Positions 9,054 through 18,899 of a stretch of 64,000 nucleotides of DNA are shown here, piece after piece. The notes below the pieces were generated by a model. That model was not told where the DNA came from. It saw only the letters and a program-made list of their open reading frames with translations, and did no database searches. The translations under genes were made by a program, and so were the position numbers. Source of the stretch: Methyloferula stellata AR4 (GTDB lineage Bacteria > Pseudomonadota > Alphaproteobacteria > Rhizobiales > Beijerinckiaceae); NCBI RefSeq assembly GCF_000385335.1, contig NZ_ARWA01000001.1, positions 2,310,001 through 2,374,000 on the forward strand, written 5' to 3'. How positions within the stretch are numbered: the stretch's first letter is position 1; the number at the start of each line of letters is the position of its first letter.

Positions 9054-10424
9054 ATGACCGCCCGGATACTCATTGTTGATGACGTCATTCCAAATTTGAA
9101 ACTTCTCAAAGCGCGCCTCATGGCCGAATATTTCGACGTCGTGACGGCAACAAATGGCCTGGAAGCCTTGGACATCTGTGCCCGCGGCGATTGCGACATC
9201 GTGCTTTTGGACGTCATGATGCCCGGCATCGACGGTTTGGAGGTCTGCCGCAGGTTGAAGCAGGATCCTGCGACGCTGCATATTCCCGTCGTCATGGTGA
9301 CCGCGCTCGACCAGCCCGCCGACCGGGTGAAGGGTCTCGAAGCCGGCGCCGATGATTTCCTGACGAAGCCGCTCGATGAAATGGCGCTCATCGCCCGAGT
9401 GCGCTCGCTCTCGCGTCTCAAGATCGTCTTGGACGAATTGCGCTCCCGCGTCCTGACACTTGAACAGCTCGGTATGGAGACGAGCCTGGCGACGGCCATG
9501 GCCGAGAAGGGCGAAGGCGCGCGCATTCTGCTTGTCGACGATCGCGAATCCTCCGCCGACCGCGTCATCACCGCGCTGCGCGGTCTTCATAAGGTCGAGG
9601 TCGAAAAAGATCCGCAGGCCGCGCTGTTTCGCGGGGTCGAGGGAGACTATGATCTTTTCATCATCAGTCTCGGCCTGCAGGATTACGACGCCTTGCGGCT
9701 GTGCAGCCAGCTGCGTTCGCTCGAGCGGACGCGCCAATTGCCCTTGCTTTGCATCGCCGAAACCGAAGATCGTCCCCGCGTCTTGAGGGGACTCGATCTC
9801 GGCGTGAACGATTATCTGTTGCGGCCGATCGACCGCAACGAATTGATCGCGCGCGTCCGCACGCAAATCCGGCGTAAGCGCTATGTGGATAACCTGCGCG
9901 ACAACGTTCAAGCTTCGATCGAGCTGACCGTGGTCGACCCTTTGACCGGACTGAACAATCGCCGCTATCTCGACACGCATCTCGCGACGCTCGTCTGCCA
10001 GGCCGTGGACAAGGCGCAGCCGCTTTGCCTGATGATTCTCGATATCGATCATTTCAAGGCTGTGAACGACACGTTCGGCCATGAGGCCGGCGATCAGGTT
10101 CTCAAGGGCTTTGCCGGCCGCATCAAAAAAGTCCTGCGCGGTGTCGATCTCTTCTGCCGGCTGGGCGGCGAGGAATTCGTCGTCGTCATGCCGGACACAA
10201 ATATCGAGACGGCGATGAAAATTGCAGAACGCGTCCGTGAGGCGGTCGAGAAGGATGTCTTCGGCATTCGGCCTGAGGGACGCGCCATTCCCATCACGGT
10301 CTCGATCGGCCTTGCCGAACGCGGCCATGATGCGAATGCGGAGGAATTGATCCGCCGCGCCGACAAGGCGCTTTACAAGTCGAAGGACGGCGGCCGGAAC
10401 AAAGTCTGCGCCGACGCGGCGTAA
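9054..10424 (+). CDS. pleD: PleD diguanylate cyclase response regulator
   Basis: A 456-residue protein with the REC-REC-GGDEF layout of PleD. REC1 (residues about 4-120) has phospho-acceptor D53 and K105. REC2 (about 155-270) lacks the acceptor Asp and acts as a dimerisation adaptor. The cyclase domain (about 290-455) has the active-site GGEEF at 371-375 and an RxxD inhibitory site, RGVD, at 362-365. It makes c-di-GMP on phosphorylation and drives polar development in relatives. It sits just downstream of divK in an apparent operon. Confidence 0.95.
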   Translation: MTARILIVDDVIPNLKLLKARLMAEYFDVVTATNGLEALDICARGDCDIVLLDVMMPGIDGLEVCRRLKQDPATLHIPVVMVTALDQPADRVKGLEAGADDFLTKPLDEMALIARVRSLSRLKIVLDELRSRVLTLEQLGMETSLATAMAEKGEGARILLVDDRESSADRVITALRGLHKVEVEKDPQAALFRGVEGDYDLFIISLGLQDYDALRLCSQLRSLERTRQLPLLCIAETEDRPRVLRGLDLGVNDYLLRPIDRNELIARVRTQIRRKRYVDNLRDNVQASIELTVVDPLTGLNNRRYLDTHLATLVCQAVDKAQPLCLMILDIDHFKAVNDTFGHEAGDQVLKGFAGRIKKVLRGVDLFCRLGGEEFVVVMPDTNIETAMKIAERVREAVEKDVFGIRPEGRAIPITVSIGLAERGHDANAEELIRRADKALYKSKDGGRNKVCADAA

Positions 10425-10860
10425 CTCGGATTCAGACGGCAGGCCCGGCTGCGCCGAATTCAGTCATACGTTAAAAAGTAAGCATGGAAATCGATTCGGT
10501 GATTCTCGCATTGCATTTCGAATCCGCGGCGCTAGCTTCTAAAGGTCCGACGCGAGTTTGATAGACCTCTGCCGTGCAGAGCGATGCGAATGGCAGTTTT
10601 GACGAGATACCCTACGGAGTGCTCAGGTCCGCCGCATCTCCTGGGTCCGTAGGGTGGGCCGGCGTGTAAGTGGCAGGAGTGGCCTCCTCAGCTATTTGCC
10701 GCCGGCCACCTCTTTCTTCACCACGACTTTCTTCATCGTGACAGATGTCAGTCCCGGCCTAGGGCATGATCGCTCCAAGCCGAATTAAGACCGCGCTCTT
10801 AAGGGTCTGTTTGAACGCATGATCTCTTTCCAAAAAGTCTGCGACTTTTTGGGATCGTGC
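10425..10860. other. Intergenic region between pleD and mrcA
   Basis: 436 bases between convergent genes. It holds a perfect inverted repeat CCCTACGGA (10610-10618) / TCCGTAGGG (10646-10654), a tiny minus-strand frame of 14 codons (10692-10736), and a REP-like palindrome at its right end. No recognisable gene or known RNA family was seen. Confidence 0.45.
10817..10860. repeat. REP-like palindrome
   Basis: Outer arms GCATGATC and GATCGTGC enclose CCAAAAAGT-CTGCG-ACTTTTTGG. The core resembles that of the element at 801-844. It lies right at the 3' end of mrcA and could terminate both pleD and mrcA transcripts. Confidence 0.65.
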
Positions 10861-13263
10861 TCAGTAGAGACCGCCGGTCCCTGTTCCGACGACGCGATCG
10901 GCGTCAGGGCTGTTCGAAAGCACCTGCGGCGTCGAGCTATAGGAATCGGGCGGCGCCGTACCCGGCTTGAAGGCTTCGAGAATCGAGCCGGCGCCGCTCG
11001 AACGCTGTCCGGTTCTGGGGTCGACGGAGATCAGCTTGATGCCCGGCGGGACGCGGAAGGGCACGTCGGGCTTATCCTTCAAAGCCATTTTCATGAAGTC
11101 GCGAAAGATCGGCGCCGTATAAAGCGCGGCCTGCGCGCTGTCGCCAAGTGAGCGCGGCTGGTCGTAGCCCATGAAGACGCCGACCGCGAGATCGGGCGAG
11201 TAGCCGACAAACCAGAGATCCTTGGCCTCGTTGGTCGTGCCTGTCTTGCCGGCGAGATGCTTGCCGACTTCCCGGATGGCGACGCCGGTGCCGCGCTGAA
11301 TGACGCCTTCCATGATGGAGGTGATCTGATAGGCGGTCAGGGGGTCGAGCACCTGTTCGCGCTTGTCGATGAGCTTCGGCTCCGGCTGATTGTCCCATTT
11401 CGCGGCATCGCAGCCCTGGCAGATGCGCTCGTCATGCCGGTAGATCGTATGGCCCCAGCGGTCCTGGATGCGGTCGATCAGCGTCGACTTGATCCTTTTG
11501 CCGCCGTTGGCGAGCATGGAATAGGCCGTGGTCATGCGCATCAAGGTGGTTTCGCCCGAGCCAAGCGACATGGACAGGAAGGGCGGCAGGTCGTCGTAAA
11601 TGCCGAAGCGCTTCGCATATTCGGCGATGAGCGGCATGCCGACATCGCGCGCGAGACGCACAGTCATCTGGTTGATCGAATGCTCGACGCCATAGCGAAG
11701 CGTATGCGGACCGCCGGACTTGCCTTCGAAGTTCTGCGGCGACCAGACGCCGAGGCCGGGGCCCTGGTCGATCGAGATCGGCTCGTCGAGGATGATCGAG
11801 GAGGGCGTATAGCCATTGTCGAGCGCGGTCGCATAGACGATCGGCTTGAAGGAAGAGCCCGGCTGCCGGAAGGCCTGCGTCGCGCGGTTGAATTCCGATT
11901 GGTCGAAGGAAAATCCGCCGATCATCGCAAAGACGCGCCCCGTATAGGGGTCCATCACGACAATGGCGCCGCCGACTTCGGGGATTTGACGCAGCCGATA
12001 TTGACCGTTCGAACCGTCGACCGGTTCGACATAGACGACGTCGCCGGGGATAAGCGACGAGCGCTCGCTGACCCGCCGCGTCCATTTGAGGCCGACGGAT
12101 GCGAGGGTGCCAGTCTCGCGCTCGCGTCCGACTTCGCCGGATTTCTCGCGTTTCGGCTGAAGCCCGATCTTGGCCGAACTGTCGGTCGTATCGAGGATGA
12201 CGGCAAGCCGCCAGGGTGCCACGTCGCCCAGGGCCGGGACATCGGCGAGCTGCATACCCCAATCCTGGCTGATGTCGATATGGCGCATCGGGCCGCGGAA
12301 CCCATGCGCTTCGTCGTAGCGCACGAGGCCGTCGACCAGCGCGCGCCGCGCCATGAACTGCATTTTGGGATCAAGCGTCGTGCGGACCGAAAGGCCGCCC
12401 TCGTAAAGCTTCTTTTCGCCGTAGCGGTCGGCGAGCTCGCGGCGCACTTCCTCGGCGAAGAATCCGGCGGCATAGGTGTTCGGCGACAGCACGCGCGGAT
12501 TGACGCCGAGCGGCTCCGACTTGGCCTTCTCGCCGTCGGCCTTCGGGACGTAGCCATTTTCGACCATGCGGTCGATGACCCAGTTACGGCGTTCGATGGC
12601 GCGCTCGCGCTTTAGGAAGGGATGATAATTATTGGGCGCCTTCGGCAGCGCGGCGAGATAAGCGACCTCGGCCACCGTCAATTCATGCACCGATTTGCCG
12701 TAATAATTCAGCGCGGCGGCAGCCACCCCGTAGTTCCCCAGCCCGAGATAGATCTCGTTCAGATAAAGCTCGAGGATCTTTTCCTTCGAATAGGTCGCCT
12801 CGATGCGGAACGCGAGCAGCGCCTCGCGGATCTTGCGTTCGAACGAACGCTCATTGGTCAGAAGGAAGTTCTTGGCGACCTGCTGGGTGATGGTGGACGC
12901 GCCTTGGACACGCCGGCCGCCTTGGATCAGGATCAGGCCGGCGCGCACGATGCCTTCCGGATCGACGCCATTATGCGTGTAGAAATTCTTGTCTTCCGCT
13001 GAGATGAACGCCTCTTTGACCAGGGGCGGGATGGCGGAGCTTGGTAGATAGAGCCGCCGCTCGCGCGCGTATTCGGCGAGCAGCGAGCCGTCCGCGGCAT
13101 GCACGCGCGTCATGACCGGCGGCTCGTAGTTCTTGAGCTGGGTATAGTCTGGCAGGTCCTGCTGGAATTTCCAGACGACCAGGCCGACAGCGCCAGCACC
13201 AACAACGAAAAGGATCGCGCCCGTCGCGAAAATGAAACCGAATAACCGGGCAATCCACCGCAT
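10861..13263 (-). CDS. mrcA: Penicillin-binding protein 1A
   Basis: An 800-residue bifunctional class A PBP of the inner membrane. One N-terminal membrane anchor (about 10-32) is followed by a glycosyltransferase-51 domain, with catalytic Glu in AEDKNFYTHNG at residues 89-99 and the QGASTITQQ motif at 119-127. An OB-like insert follows (about 320-430), then a transpeptidase domain with SSFK (470-473), SIN (529-531) and KTGT (673-676). It polymerises and crosslinks peptidoglycan. It lies downstream of the amidase gene on the same strand, an order seen in many alphaproteobacteria. Confidence 0.96.
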   Translation of the reverse strand: MRWIARLFGFIFATGAILFVVGAGAVGLVVWKFQQDLPDYTQLKNYEPPVMTRVHAADGSLLAEYARERRLYLPSSAIPPLVKEAFISAEDKNFYTHNGVDPEGIVRAGLILIQGGRRVQGASTITQQVAKNFLLTNERSFERKIREALLAFRIEATYSKEKILELYLNEIYLGLGNYGVAAAALNYYGKSVHELTVAEVAYLAALPKAPNNYHPFLKRERAIERRNWVIDRMVENGYVPKADGEKAKSEPLGVNPRVLSPNTYAAGFFAEEVRRELADRYGEKKLYEGGLSVRTTLDPKMQFMARRALVDGLVRYDEAHGFRGPMRHIDISQDWGMQLADVPALGDVAPWRLAVILDTTDSSAKIGLQPKREKSGEVGRERETGTLASVGLKWTRRVSERSSLIPGDVVYVEPVDGSNGQYRLRQIPEVGGAIVVMDPYTGRVFAMIGGFSFDQSEFNRATQAFRQPGSSFKPIVYATALDNGYTPSSIILDEPISIDQGPGLGVWSPQNFEGKSGGPHTLRYGVEHSINQMTVRLARDVGMPLIAEYAKRFGIYDDLPPFLSMSLGSGETTLMRMTTAYSMLANGGKRIKSTLIDRIQDRWGHTIYRHDERICQGCDAAKWDNQPEPKLIDKREQVLDPLTAYQITSIMEGVIQRGTGVAIREVGKHLAGKTGTTNEAKDLWFVGYSPDLAVGVFMGYDQPRSLGDSAQAALYTAPIFRDFMKMALKDKPDVPFRVPPGIKLISVDPRTGQRSSGAGSILEAFKPGTAPPDSYSSTPQVLSNSPDADRVVGTGTGGLY

Positions 13264-13685
13264 GCCAGCAGGCCCCTAACTTATGCGCAAAGCTGCGCTT
13301 AGCCAAAAAGATCGGCGCGGGTTTCGCGCACCAGATCACGATGATTTTGGGGATCCAAAATCATGAACGTGATCGATTCAATAATTAGAGCGGGCTTTTA
13401 GCGAAAAACCGGTACCCACTTTTTCGCATCCCGCTCCAGGCATGCTGGATGCCGGCTTGCATCCGACTATGCTGACGATGGCGTCTTGCGTCACGGAGAA
13501 TCGGGACAGCGATTTGCCGCGGCCCCAATGCTGCGTTCTAACGCAAGTTGAGAGAAATGTCCCCCTCCGCACCCGCGATGTTTCATCAGCGCGCGTGGAT
13601 GCTTTCCTCGGGTGTCTTTGTGTTGATAGTTGGGCGTGCCCGCTATGGGAGACCTTTGGCCAAAAGTAAATGGCCGCAAACGTCC
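13264..13685. other. Intergenic region between amiC and mrcA
   Basis: 422 bases without a credible gene. It carries the REP-like palindrome at 13388-13436 and, to the left, a short hairpin GATTTTGG-GGAT-CCAAAATC near 13343-13362. It should hold the mrcA promoter. Short open frames here show no family features. Confidence 0.45.
13388..13436. repeat. REP-like palindrome
   Basis: Outer arms GAGCGGG and CCCGCTC enclose GCGAAAAA and TTTTTCGC arms around a CCGGTACCCAC loop. The 'GCGAAAAA-ACCGGTACCCAC-TTTTTCGC' type is a common dispersed element between genes of Hyphomicrobiales. Confidence 0.7.
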
Positions 13686-15098
13686 CTAATGTGATGCTGC
13701 GGCGACGGAGGGCGGGCTGAAGGGTTTGATCTCGCCTGCGAGCACCGCGGTTGCGGCGGCAGGTGCCGGGGCGACGGTTTTGCTGGCAAGCACAGGCGGG
13801 CTCGCCGCCTCTGAAGCCGAAGCGCCCCGTGCCGCAAAAAAGTTTTCGATCGCATCGGCGACCTGGCTTGTGGTCTTCTCGCGCCAATCCTGGGAATTCA
13901 ACGCCGAAGCGTCTTTCTCATTCGACAAATAGCCGAGTTCAAGCAGTACCGAAGGCACGTCCGGCGCTGTCAGGACCTTGAAGCCCGCCGACCGTTCCGG
14001 GTTTTTGTTGAGCCTTGCCGCGACCTTCCAATAATTTGCCAGTGTATGGGCGAAGACGTGGCTGTAGGCGCGGGTTTCACGCCGGGTCAGATCGAACAAT
14101 ATATCGGAGACGCCGGACGCCTCCTCTTTGCCATCGACGCCGGCTGCGGCGTCGGATTGATTTTCTTTTTCGGCGACTCGGGCGGCTTGGGCATCCGAGG
14201 CTTTGTCGGAGACAGTATAGACCGTCGCGCCGGTCACGTCGGCTTCCGACAATGTATCGGCATGGACGGAGACGAACAGGGCCGCACTGCCGTCGCGTGC
14301 CATTTTCACCCGGTCACCGAGCGAGATGAACGTATCGTCGTCGCGCGTCATCACGACGGTGTAATGGCCCGTCGCGGTCAGCTTGGCAGCGAGCTCTTTG
14401 GCGAAATCGAGCACGACGTTCTTCTCGATCAGGCCGCCGACCATGGCACCGCTATCGACGCCACCATGCCCCGGATCGATCACGATGCGCGGCAAGCTCG
14501 CAGCGGTGGTGGGTGGAAGAGGCTCGGTTTGACGGGCGGGTTCGGCCGCGGCCATCTCGGATCGCGCGGCCTGCGCCGCGGCGAGGAAACTGGCGCGATC
14601 GGTCTTGGCAAGCTGAATCGTCAGCCGGTAACCATCCTTATCGGCGATTTTCGCGACGTCGGTCTTCACCACGCGCGCGGGGCCGCCAAGATCGATGACG
14701 ACGCGGGAGCGGCCAGGCGCAAAAGAGCCGAACCGGTAGGATTCGACCAGATGGGCGGGCGAGGGGCGCCGCGCCCGCGGCTTCGCAGGCTTGCCGGTCG
14801 GAAGCTGGAGCTGAAAGGCCATGGCGGGCAGATCGACGATCACGCGGTCCGGTTCGCCCAGCACGAAGGCCGCGGCCTCGACCGGCGCCGACGTCGTAAA
14901 GGTAAGGGTGGCGGCTTCGCCGTTGTCGGTGAGTTCGGCGGCGGATGCGATCGCCTGCGGTCCAGCTTGTGTTTTCTCCCCGAGCGCGGCCGCCCGGGTG
15001 CCGATAAATCCCTTAGCCTGTGCAAAAACAACAGGATTCATGGCAAAAGACAGGCCAAAGGCCAAGCCGAGAAGGGTTGAAACGGGGCGCTTCACCAT
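13686..15098 (-). CDS. amiC: N-acetylmuramoyl-L-alanine amidase (AMIN + Amidase_3)
   Basis: A 470-residue periplasmic amidase that cuts the peptide from peptidoglycan during cell separation. It has a signal peptide (about 1-27) and an AMIN localisation domain (about 55-155). The Amidase_3 catalytic domain spans about 205-430. Its zinc ligands are seen in DPGHGGVDSG, IEKNVVL and SVHADTL, and the catalytic Glu in LLELGYLSN. The C-terminus is an Ala/Pro-rich tail. It lies upstream of mrcA on the same strand and divergent from rne. Confidence 0.93.
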   Translation of the reverse strand: MVKRPVSTLLGLAFGLSFAMNPVVFAQAKGFIGTRAAALGEKTQAGPQAIASAAELTDNGEAATLTFTTSAPVEAAAFVLGEPDRVIVDLPAMAFQLQLPTGKPAKPRARRPSPAHLVESYRFGSFAPGRSRVVIDLGGPARVVKTDVAKIADKDGYRLTIQLAKTDRASFLAAAQAARSEMAAAEPARQTEPLPPTTAASLPRIVIDPGHGGVDSGAMVGGLIEKNVVLDFAKELAAKLTATGHYTVVMTRDDDTFISLGDRVKMARDGSAALFVSVHADTLSEADVTGATVYTVSDKASDAQAARVAEKENQSDAAAGVDGKEEASGVSDILFDLTRRETRAYSHVFAHTLANYWKVAARLNKNPERSAGFKVLTAPDVPSVLLELGYLSNEKDASALNSQDWREKTTSQVADAIENFFAARGASASEAASPPVLASKTVAPAPAAATAVLAGEIKPFSPPSVAAASH

Positions 15099-15894
15099 GA
15101 AAGCCGTCGCATCGCTGGGCCATGACCGGAAACGCGAAGATCAGCCAACGGTGCCAATCTTTCGCATTTATTTCGAAAACTTAGGTCGAATCCGTTAACG
15201 CCTTCTCACCATGCCAGAATCCGGTTGAAGTGGCCGTGGCCGTTAGGCAACAGTCATAGGGAAACTTGCCAAATCGCCAATAAACCCGATATGAAGGGTG
15301 ACCTTTCGAATCCTCAGCCCTCAAAGGCTTCGACCGAAAGGCCAGATCTTCGTCGTATAAGGCCTTTTCCGCACGGACTGCGCTTCCCAAACTTGGGATG
15401 CGGGTCAGGCGGGGGATGCGCTCAAAGCAAACATGAGGCACCGGACCATCCGCTGTCTCAAAGGTCTCGGCGAGGAAAGTTCCCGGTGGAGATCGTCCAC
15501 GGGCTCGATCTGGAAGGCTGCAAGCAACGCCTGCCCAGTTTAAAATTTGGATGGCTCGAAACACAGCCGATTCGAATAGGTGAAGAAGACATGGTCAGCC
15601 CTTTGAAGGGTAAATTATCGGCCAATCAGACTAGTTTCCGCCCGGCCTTGACGGCCTGTGCTTCCGACTTTTCCGCGCGCGCTCAGTTCCCCTATGCCTC
15701 GGCGCGTTTGAAGGGTTCGTGTCTTCTTCGCAGCTTCCACGCTCACAGCTTCAATGGCGGATCCACCCGCATCAATCCCTTTCTCATCCTCAACATGCCC
15801 GACGCGCCGTCTCATTGGCCGCCCATAGCGCCACAAGGGCGCCGTGATGCACGTGCCAAAGGCTCGGCGCGCGGCATGTCTCAACGAGTTTCAC
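15099..15894. other. Long divergent intergenic region between amiC and rne
   Basis: About 800 bases between two divergent genes. It must contain the amiC promoter and the rne promoter with a long 5' untranslated leader. Leaders of this kind mediate RNase E autoregulation in other bacteria, so a structured leader is likely but not demonstrated here. Long frames crossing it on both strands lack family features and ribosome-binding sites and were not accepted as genes. Confidence 0.45.
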
Positions 15895-18774
15895 ATGGCC
15901 AACAAAATGCTCATCGATGCCTCTCATCCGGAAGAAACCCGGGTGGTGGTGCTGCGCGGTAACAGGGTCGAAGAATTCGATTTCGAATCCGCCAATAAGA
16001 AACAGCTTCGCGGTAATATTTACCTTGCCAAAGTCACGCGGGTGGAGCCTTCGCTCCAAGCTGCGTTCGTCGACTATGGCGGCAACCGCCATGGCTTTCT
16101 CGCCTTCTCGGAAATCCATCCGGATTACTATCAAATCCCGGTCGGCGACCGGCAGGCGCTTATCGAAGAAGATGCGCGTGCCCAGCGCGAGGAAGATGAA
16201 GACGAGCCGCGCTCGCGCCGCAGCCGCCGTCATTCGCGTGGCGATCGCAACGGCCAGCATGCCGCCAAGCGGCACGGGCATGAGGACGAAACCCTCACAG
16301 AATCTGCCGCCGAGGAGGGCGAACAGGTCTTCGAGGCGCTAAGCCCCGGTCAGGAAGACGATTTCGGCGACGACACCGGCGTCGTTCAAGAGACTGAACC
16401 TTCCGAAGAGGAGGTGGCGGAAGCCGAAGCCGCCGAGCATGAGCATCGCGGCAATCCGGACATAGAGCCCGTACTTGAGATTGGTGATGCCGCGGCCGCG
16501 GCAAGCGCGGAAGACTCTTTCGTTCATGTGTCCGTTGAGTCGGAGAGCGCAGAGGCCGAATATAGTGACGAAGCCGAGGGCGCAGAACTCGAGGCCCGCC
16601 GTCAGCAACCTTCGGAGCCGGACGACGCGGATGGCGATCATGAGTCCGACGAGACGGACGAGGAAGCCGAGCACGTCGAGCAATTGGGCGGCGACGCCAT
16701 GGAGGAAATGCCGGTTCGCAGCTATCGCTCGCGCCGGCAATATAAGATCCAGGAGGTCATCAAGCGCCGCCAGGTTCTTCTCGTCCAGGTCGTCAAGGAA
16801 GAGCGCGGCAATAAGGGCGCGGCGCTGACCACTTATCTCTCGCTCGCCGGGCGCTATTCGGTGCTGATGCCGAATACGGCGCGCGGCGGCGGCATTTCCC
16901 GCAAGATCACCGATGCCGGCGATCGCCAGCGCCTGAAATCCATCGCCCAGGAGCTTGAGGTTCCGGAAGGCATGGGCGTGATCCTGCGCACCGCGGGCGC
17001 CGCGCGTACCAAGGCCGAGGTCAAGCGCGACTTCGAATATCTCCTGCGCATGTGGGAAACCGTGCGCGAGATGACCTTGAAATCGACAGCCCCCACGCTC
17101 GTCTATGAGGAAGGCTCGCTCATCAAACGGGCGATCCGCGACCTCTACAACAAGGACATCGACGAAGTCGTCGTCTCGGGTGATGACGGCTATCGCGAGG
17201 CCAAGGAATTCATGCGCATGCTCATGCCGAGCCATGCGAAGAATGTGCAGCCCTATCGCGATCCGCAGCCGATCTTCGCCAAGGCGGGCGCCGAGGCGCA
17301 GCTCGATGCGATGTTCTCGAACCAGGTCACGCTGAAATCCGGCGGCTATCTCGTCATCAATCAGACGGAAGCCTTGGTTGCGATCGACGTGAACTCGGGC
17401 CGCTCGACGCGCGAGCATAATATCGAGGATACGGCGCTTCGGACCAATCTTGAAGCCTCGGACGAAATCGCACGGCAGTTGCGTCTGCGCGATCTCGCGG
17501 GTCTCATCGTGGTCGATTTCATCGACATGGAAGAGAACCGCAACAACCGGTCCGTCGAACGCCGGTTGAAAGAGGCGTTGAAGAACGACCGCGCCCGCAT
17601 TCAGGTCGGCCGCATCTCGCATTTCGGCCTCTTGGAAATGTCGCGCCAGAGAATCCGTACCGGCGTGCTCGAAGGATCGACCGTCGTTTGCTCGCATTGC
17701 GCCGGCGCCGGCATGGTCCGCTCGACGTCGTCGATCGCGCTGCATGTGCTGCGGGTCACGGAAGATACGCTGATCAAGAGCGCGACGCATAATATCACGG
17801 TGAAGACGCGTTCTATCGTGGCGCTCTATATTCTCAATCAGAAGCGCGACAATCTGCACGATCTCGAAACCCGTTTCGGCGTGACAATCACGATCACGCC
17901 CGACGATTCGCTGACCGGCACGACCTATCATGCGATCGAGCGCGGCGAACTGGCTTCGGGCACACCGGAAGCGGCGCCCCGCGCCGAATTCGTTCGCACC
18001 GACTCCGTGCGTCCTGCGGATATCGCGGCTTTCGATGAAGAAGATGCCGATCTCGAGGCCGAAGCCGACGAGGAGAGCGGCGCCGAGGAAACCAATGGCG
18101 AAGGCGAGGGCGAAGCCGATGCCAATGGCGACAACCGCCGCCGCAAGCGCCGCCGCCGCCGCCGCTCGCATGGTGGCGATCGGGAAGGGTCGGGGATCGC
18201 AGCCAATGCGCCGCAACCTTCCGACGATGGCTTGGCGGTGATCGCTGCCGAGACGGGGGCTTTTCCGCCTGTCTCCAACGGCGCGGACTATGAGGCAGGC
18301 GACGAAGAGAGAAACGGTGAGGCGGAGCCGGAAGGCGCGCCGACAGGCGAGGGCCGCAGGCGCCGGTCGCGCCGGCGCGGCCGCGGCGGACGCGATTTCG
18401 CATCCAACGGCGAAAAGATTCACATTTCGGAAGCTGGCGCCGGCGAAGACGCCGTCGCTGCTTCGGCTTTCGAAATGCCGGTAAGCGAGGCTTTTCCTGC
18501 CGAGGCCGCCGCCGCGGAAGCGCCGGCTCCATCGCATGAAACCGAGCATTCCGGTTACTCGGATGCCGGCCATGCCAGCACTGAGCATCCGGGCACAGAG
18601 CACTCCAGTACGGAGCACGCGGCAGAAGGCGACGTACAGGTGAGAGAGCCTGTCGCGGCCGAAGCGCCTGCGCCTCATGCGCCATCGCCTGCGCCGGTGG
18701 TCGCCGAGGAGGATCCGAACCGGCCGAAGCGAACCGGCTGGTGGCAGCGCGCGCGGGCATCGCTCGGCGGCTAG
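15895..18774 (+). CDS. rne: Ribonuclease E
   Basis: A 959-residue essential endoribonuclease that starts RNA decay and processes rRNA and tRNA. The start is the ATG at 15895 (MANKMLIDASHPEETR, the usual rhizobial N-terminus); a GTG 51 bases upstream is in frame but less likely. The S1 domain (about 35-330) is split by a very acidic insert at about residues 95-275. Catalytic Asp residues are in AIDVNSGRSTRE and IVVDFIDMEENRNN. The zinc link is CSHCAGAG, and an arginine-rich C-terminal scaffold has two basic runs. An intrinsic terminator follows. Confidence 0.96.
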   Translation: MANKMLIDASHPEETRVVVLRGNRVEEFDFESANKKQLRGNIYLAKVTRVEPSLQAAFVDYGGNRHGFLAFSEIHPDYYQIPVGDRQALIEEDARAQREEDEDEPRSRRSRRHSRGDRNGQHAAKRHGHEDETLTESAAEEGEQVFEALSPGQEDDFGDDTGVVQETEPSEEEVAEAEAAEHEHRGNPDIEPVLEIGDAAAAASAEDSFVHVSVESESAEAEYSDEAEGAELEARRQQPSEPDDADGDHESDETDEEAEHVEQLGGDAMEEMPVRSYRSRRQYKIQEVIKRRQVLLVQVVKEERGNKGAALTTYLSLAGRYSVLMPNTARGGGISRKITDAGDRQRLKSIAQELEVPEGMGVILRTAGAARTKAEVKRDFEYLLRMWETVREMTLKSTAPTLVYEEGSLIKRAIRDLYNKDIDEVVVSGDDGYREAKEFMRMLMPSHAKNVQPYRDPQPIFAKAGAEAQLDAMFSNQVTLKSGGYLVINQTEALVAIDVNSGRSTREHNIEDTALRTNLEASDEIARQLRLRDLAGLIVVDFIDMEENRNNRSVERRLKEALKNDRARIQVGRISHFGLLEMSRQRIRTGVLEGSTVVCSHCAGAGMVRSTSSIALHVLRVTEDTLIKSATHNITVKTRSIVALYILNQKRDNLHDLETRFGVTITITPDDSLTGTTYHAIERGELASGTPEAAPRAEFVRTDSVRPADIAAFDEEDADLEAEADEESGAEETNGEGEGEADANGDNRRRKRRRRRRSHGGDREGSGIAANAPQPSDDGLAVIAAETGAFPPVSNGADYEAGDEERNGEAEPEGAPTGEGRRRRSRRRGRGGRDFASNGEKIHISEAGAGEDAVAASAFEMPVSEAFPAEAAAAEAPAPSHETEHSGYSDAGHASTEHPGTEHSSTEHAAEGDVQVREPVAAEAPAPHAPSPAPVVAEEDPNRPKRTGWWQRARASLGG

Positions 18775-18833
18775 ACCGGGATGAATTTATGATTTTGGAT
18801 TCTATCCGACATCATCATGATCTGATTTGAGAA

Positions 18834-18870
18834 AAAGCCCTGACCGGGTGAAACGGTCAGGGCTTTATTT
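18834..18870 (+). terminator. Intrinsic terminator of rne (probably bidirectional)
   Basis: Perfect 13-base arms AAAGCCCTGACCG (18834-18846) and CGGTCAGGGCTTT (18854-18866) with a 7-base loop, A-rich before and T-rich after. It lies between convergent rne and the SRPBCC gene, so it can stop transcription from both sides. Confidence 0.88.
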
Positions 18871-18899
18871 GTCTCATCATTCAGGATCCGAGATCCGGA

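Noticed and set aside
15181-15962. Open frames on both strands in the long gap between amiC and rne
   Set aside because: They lack a clear ribosome-binding site and any recognisable domain, and the rightward one overlaps the accepted rne start in another frame. A long untranslated leader explains the gap better.
16339-18678. A 779-codon open frame antisense to rne
   Set aside because: It mirrors the acidic and arginine-rich coding strand of rne, has no family features, and is a typical shadow frame in GC-rich DNA. The other long antisense frames (41857-43746, 56942-59146, 11257-12615) are of the same kind.
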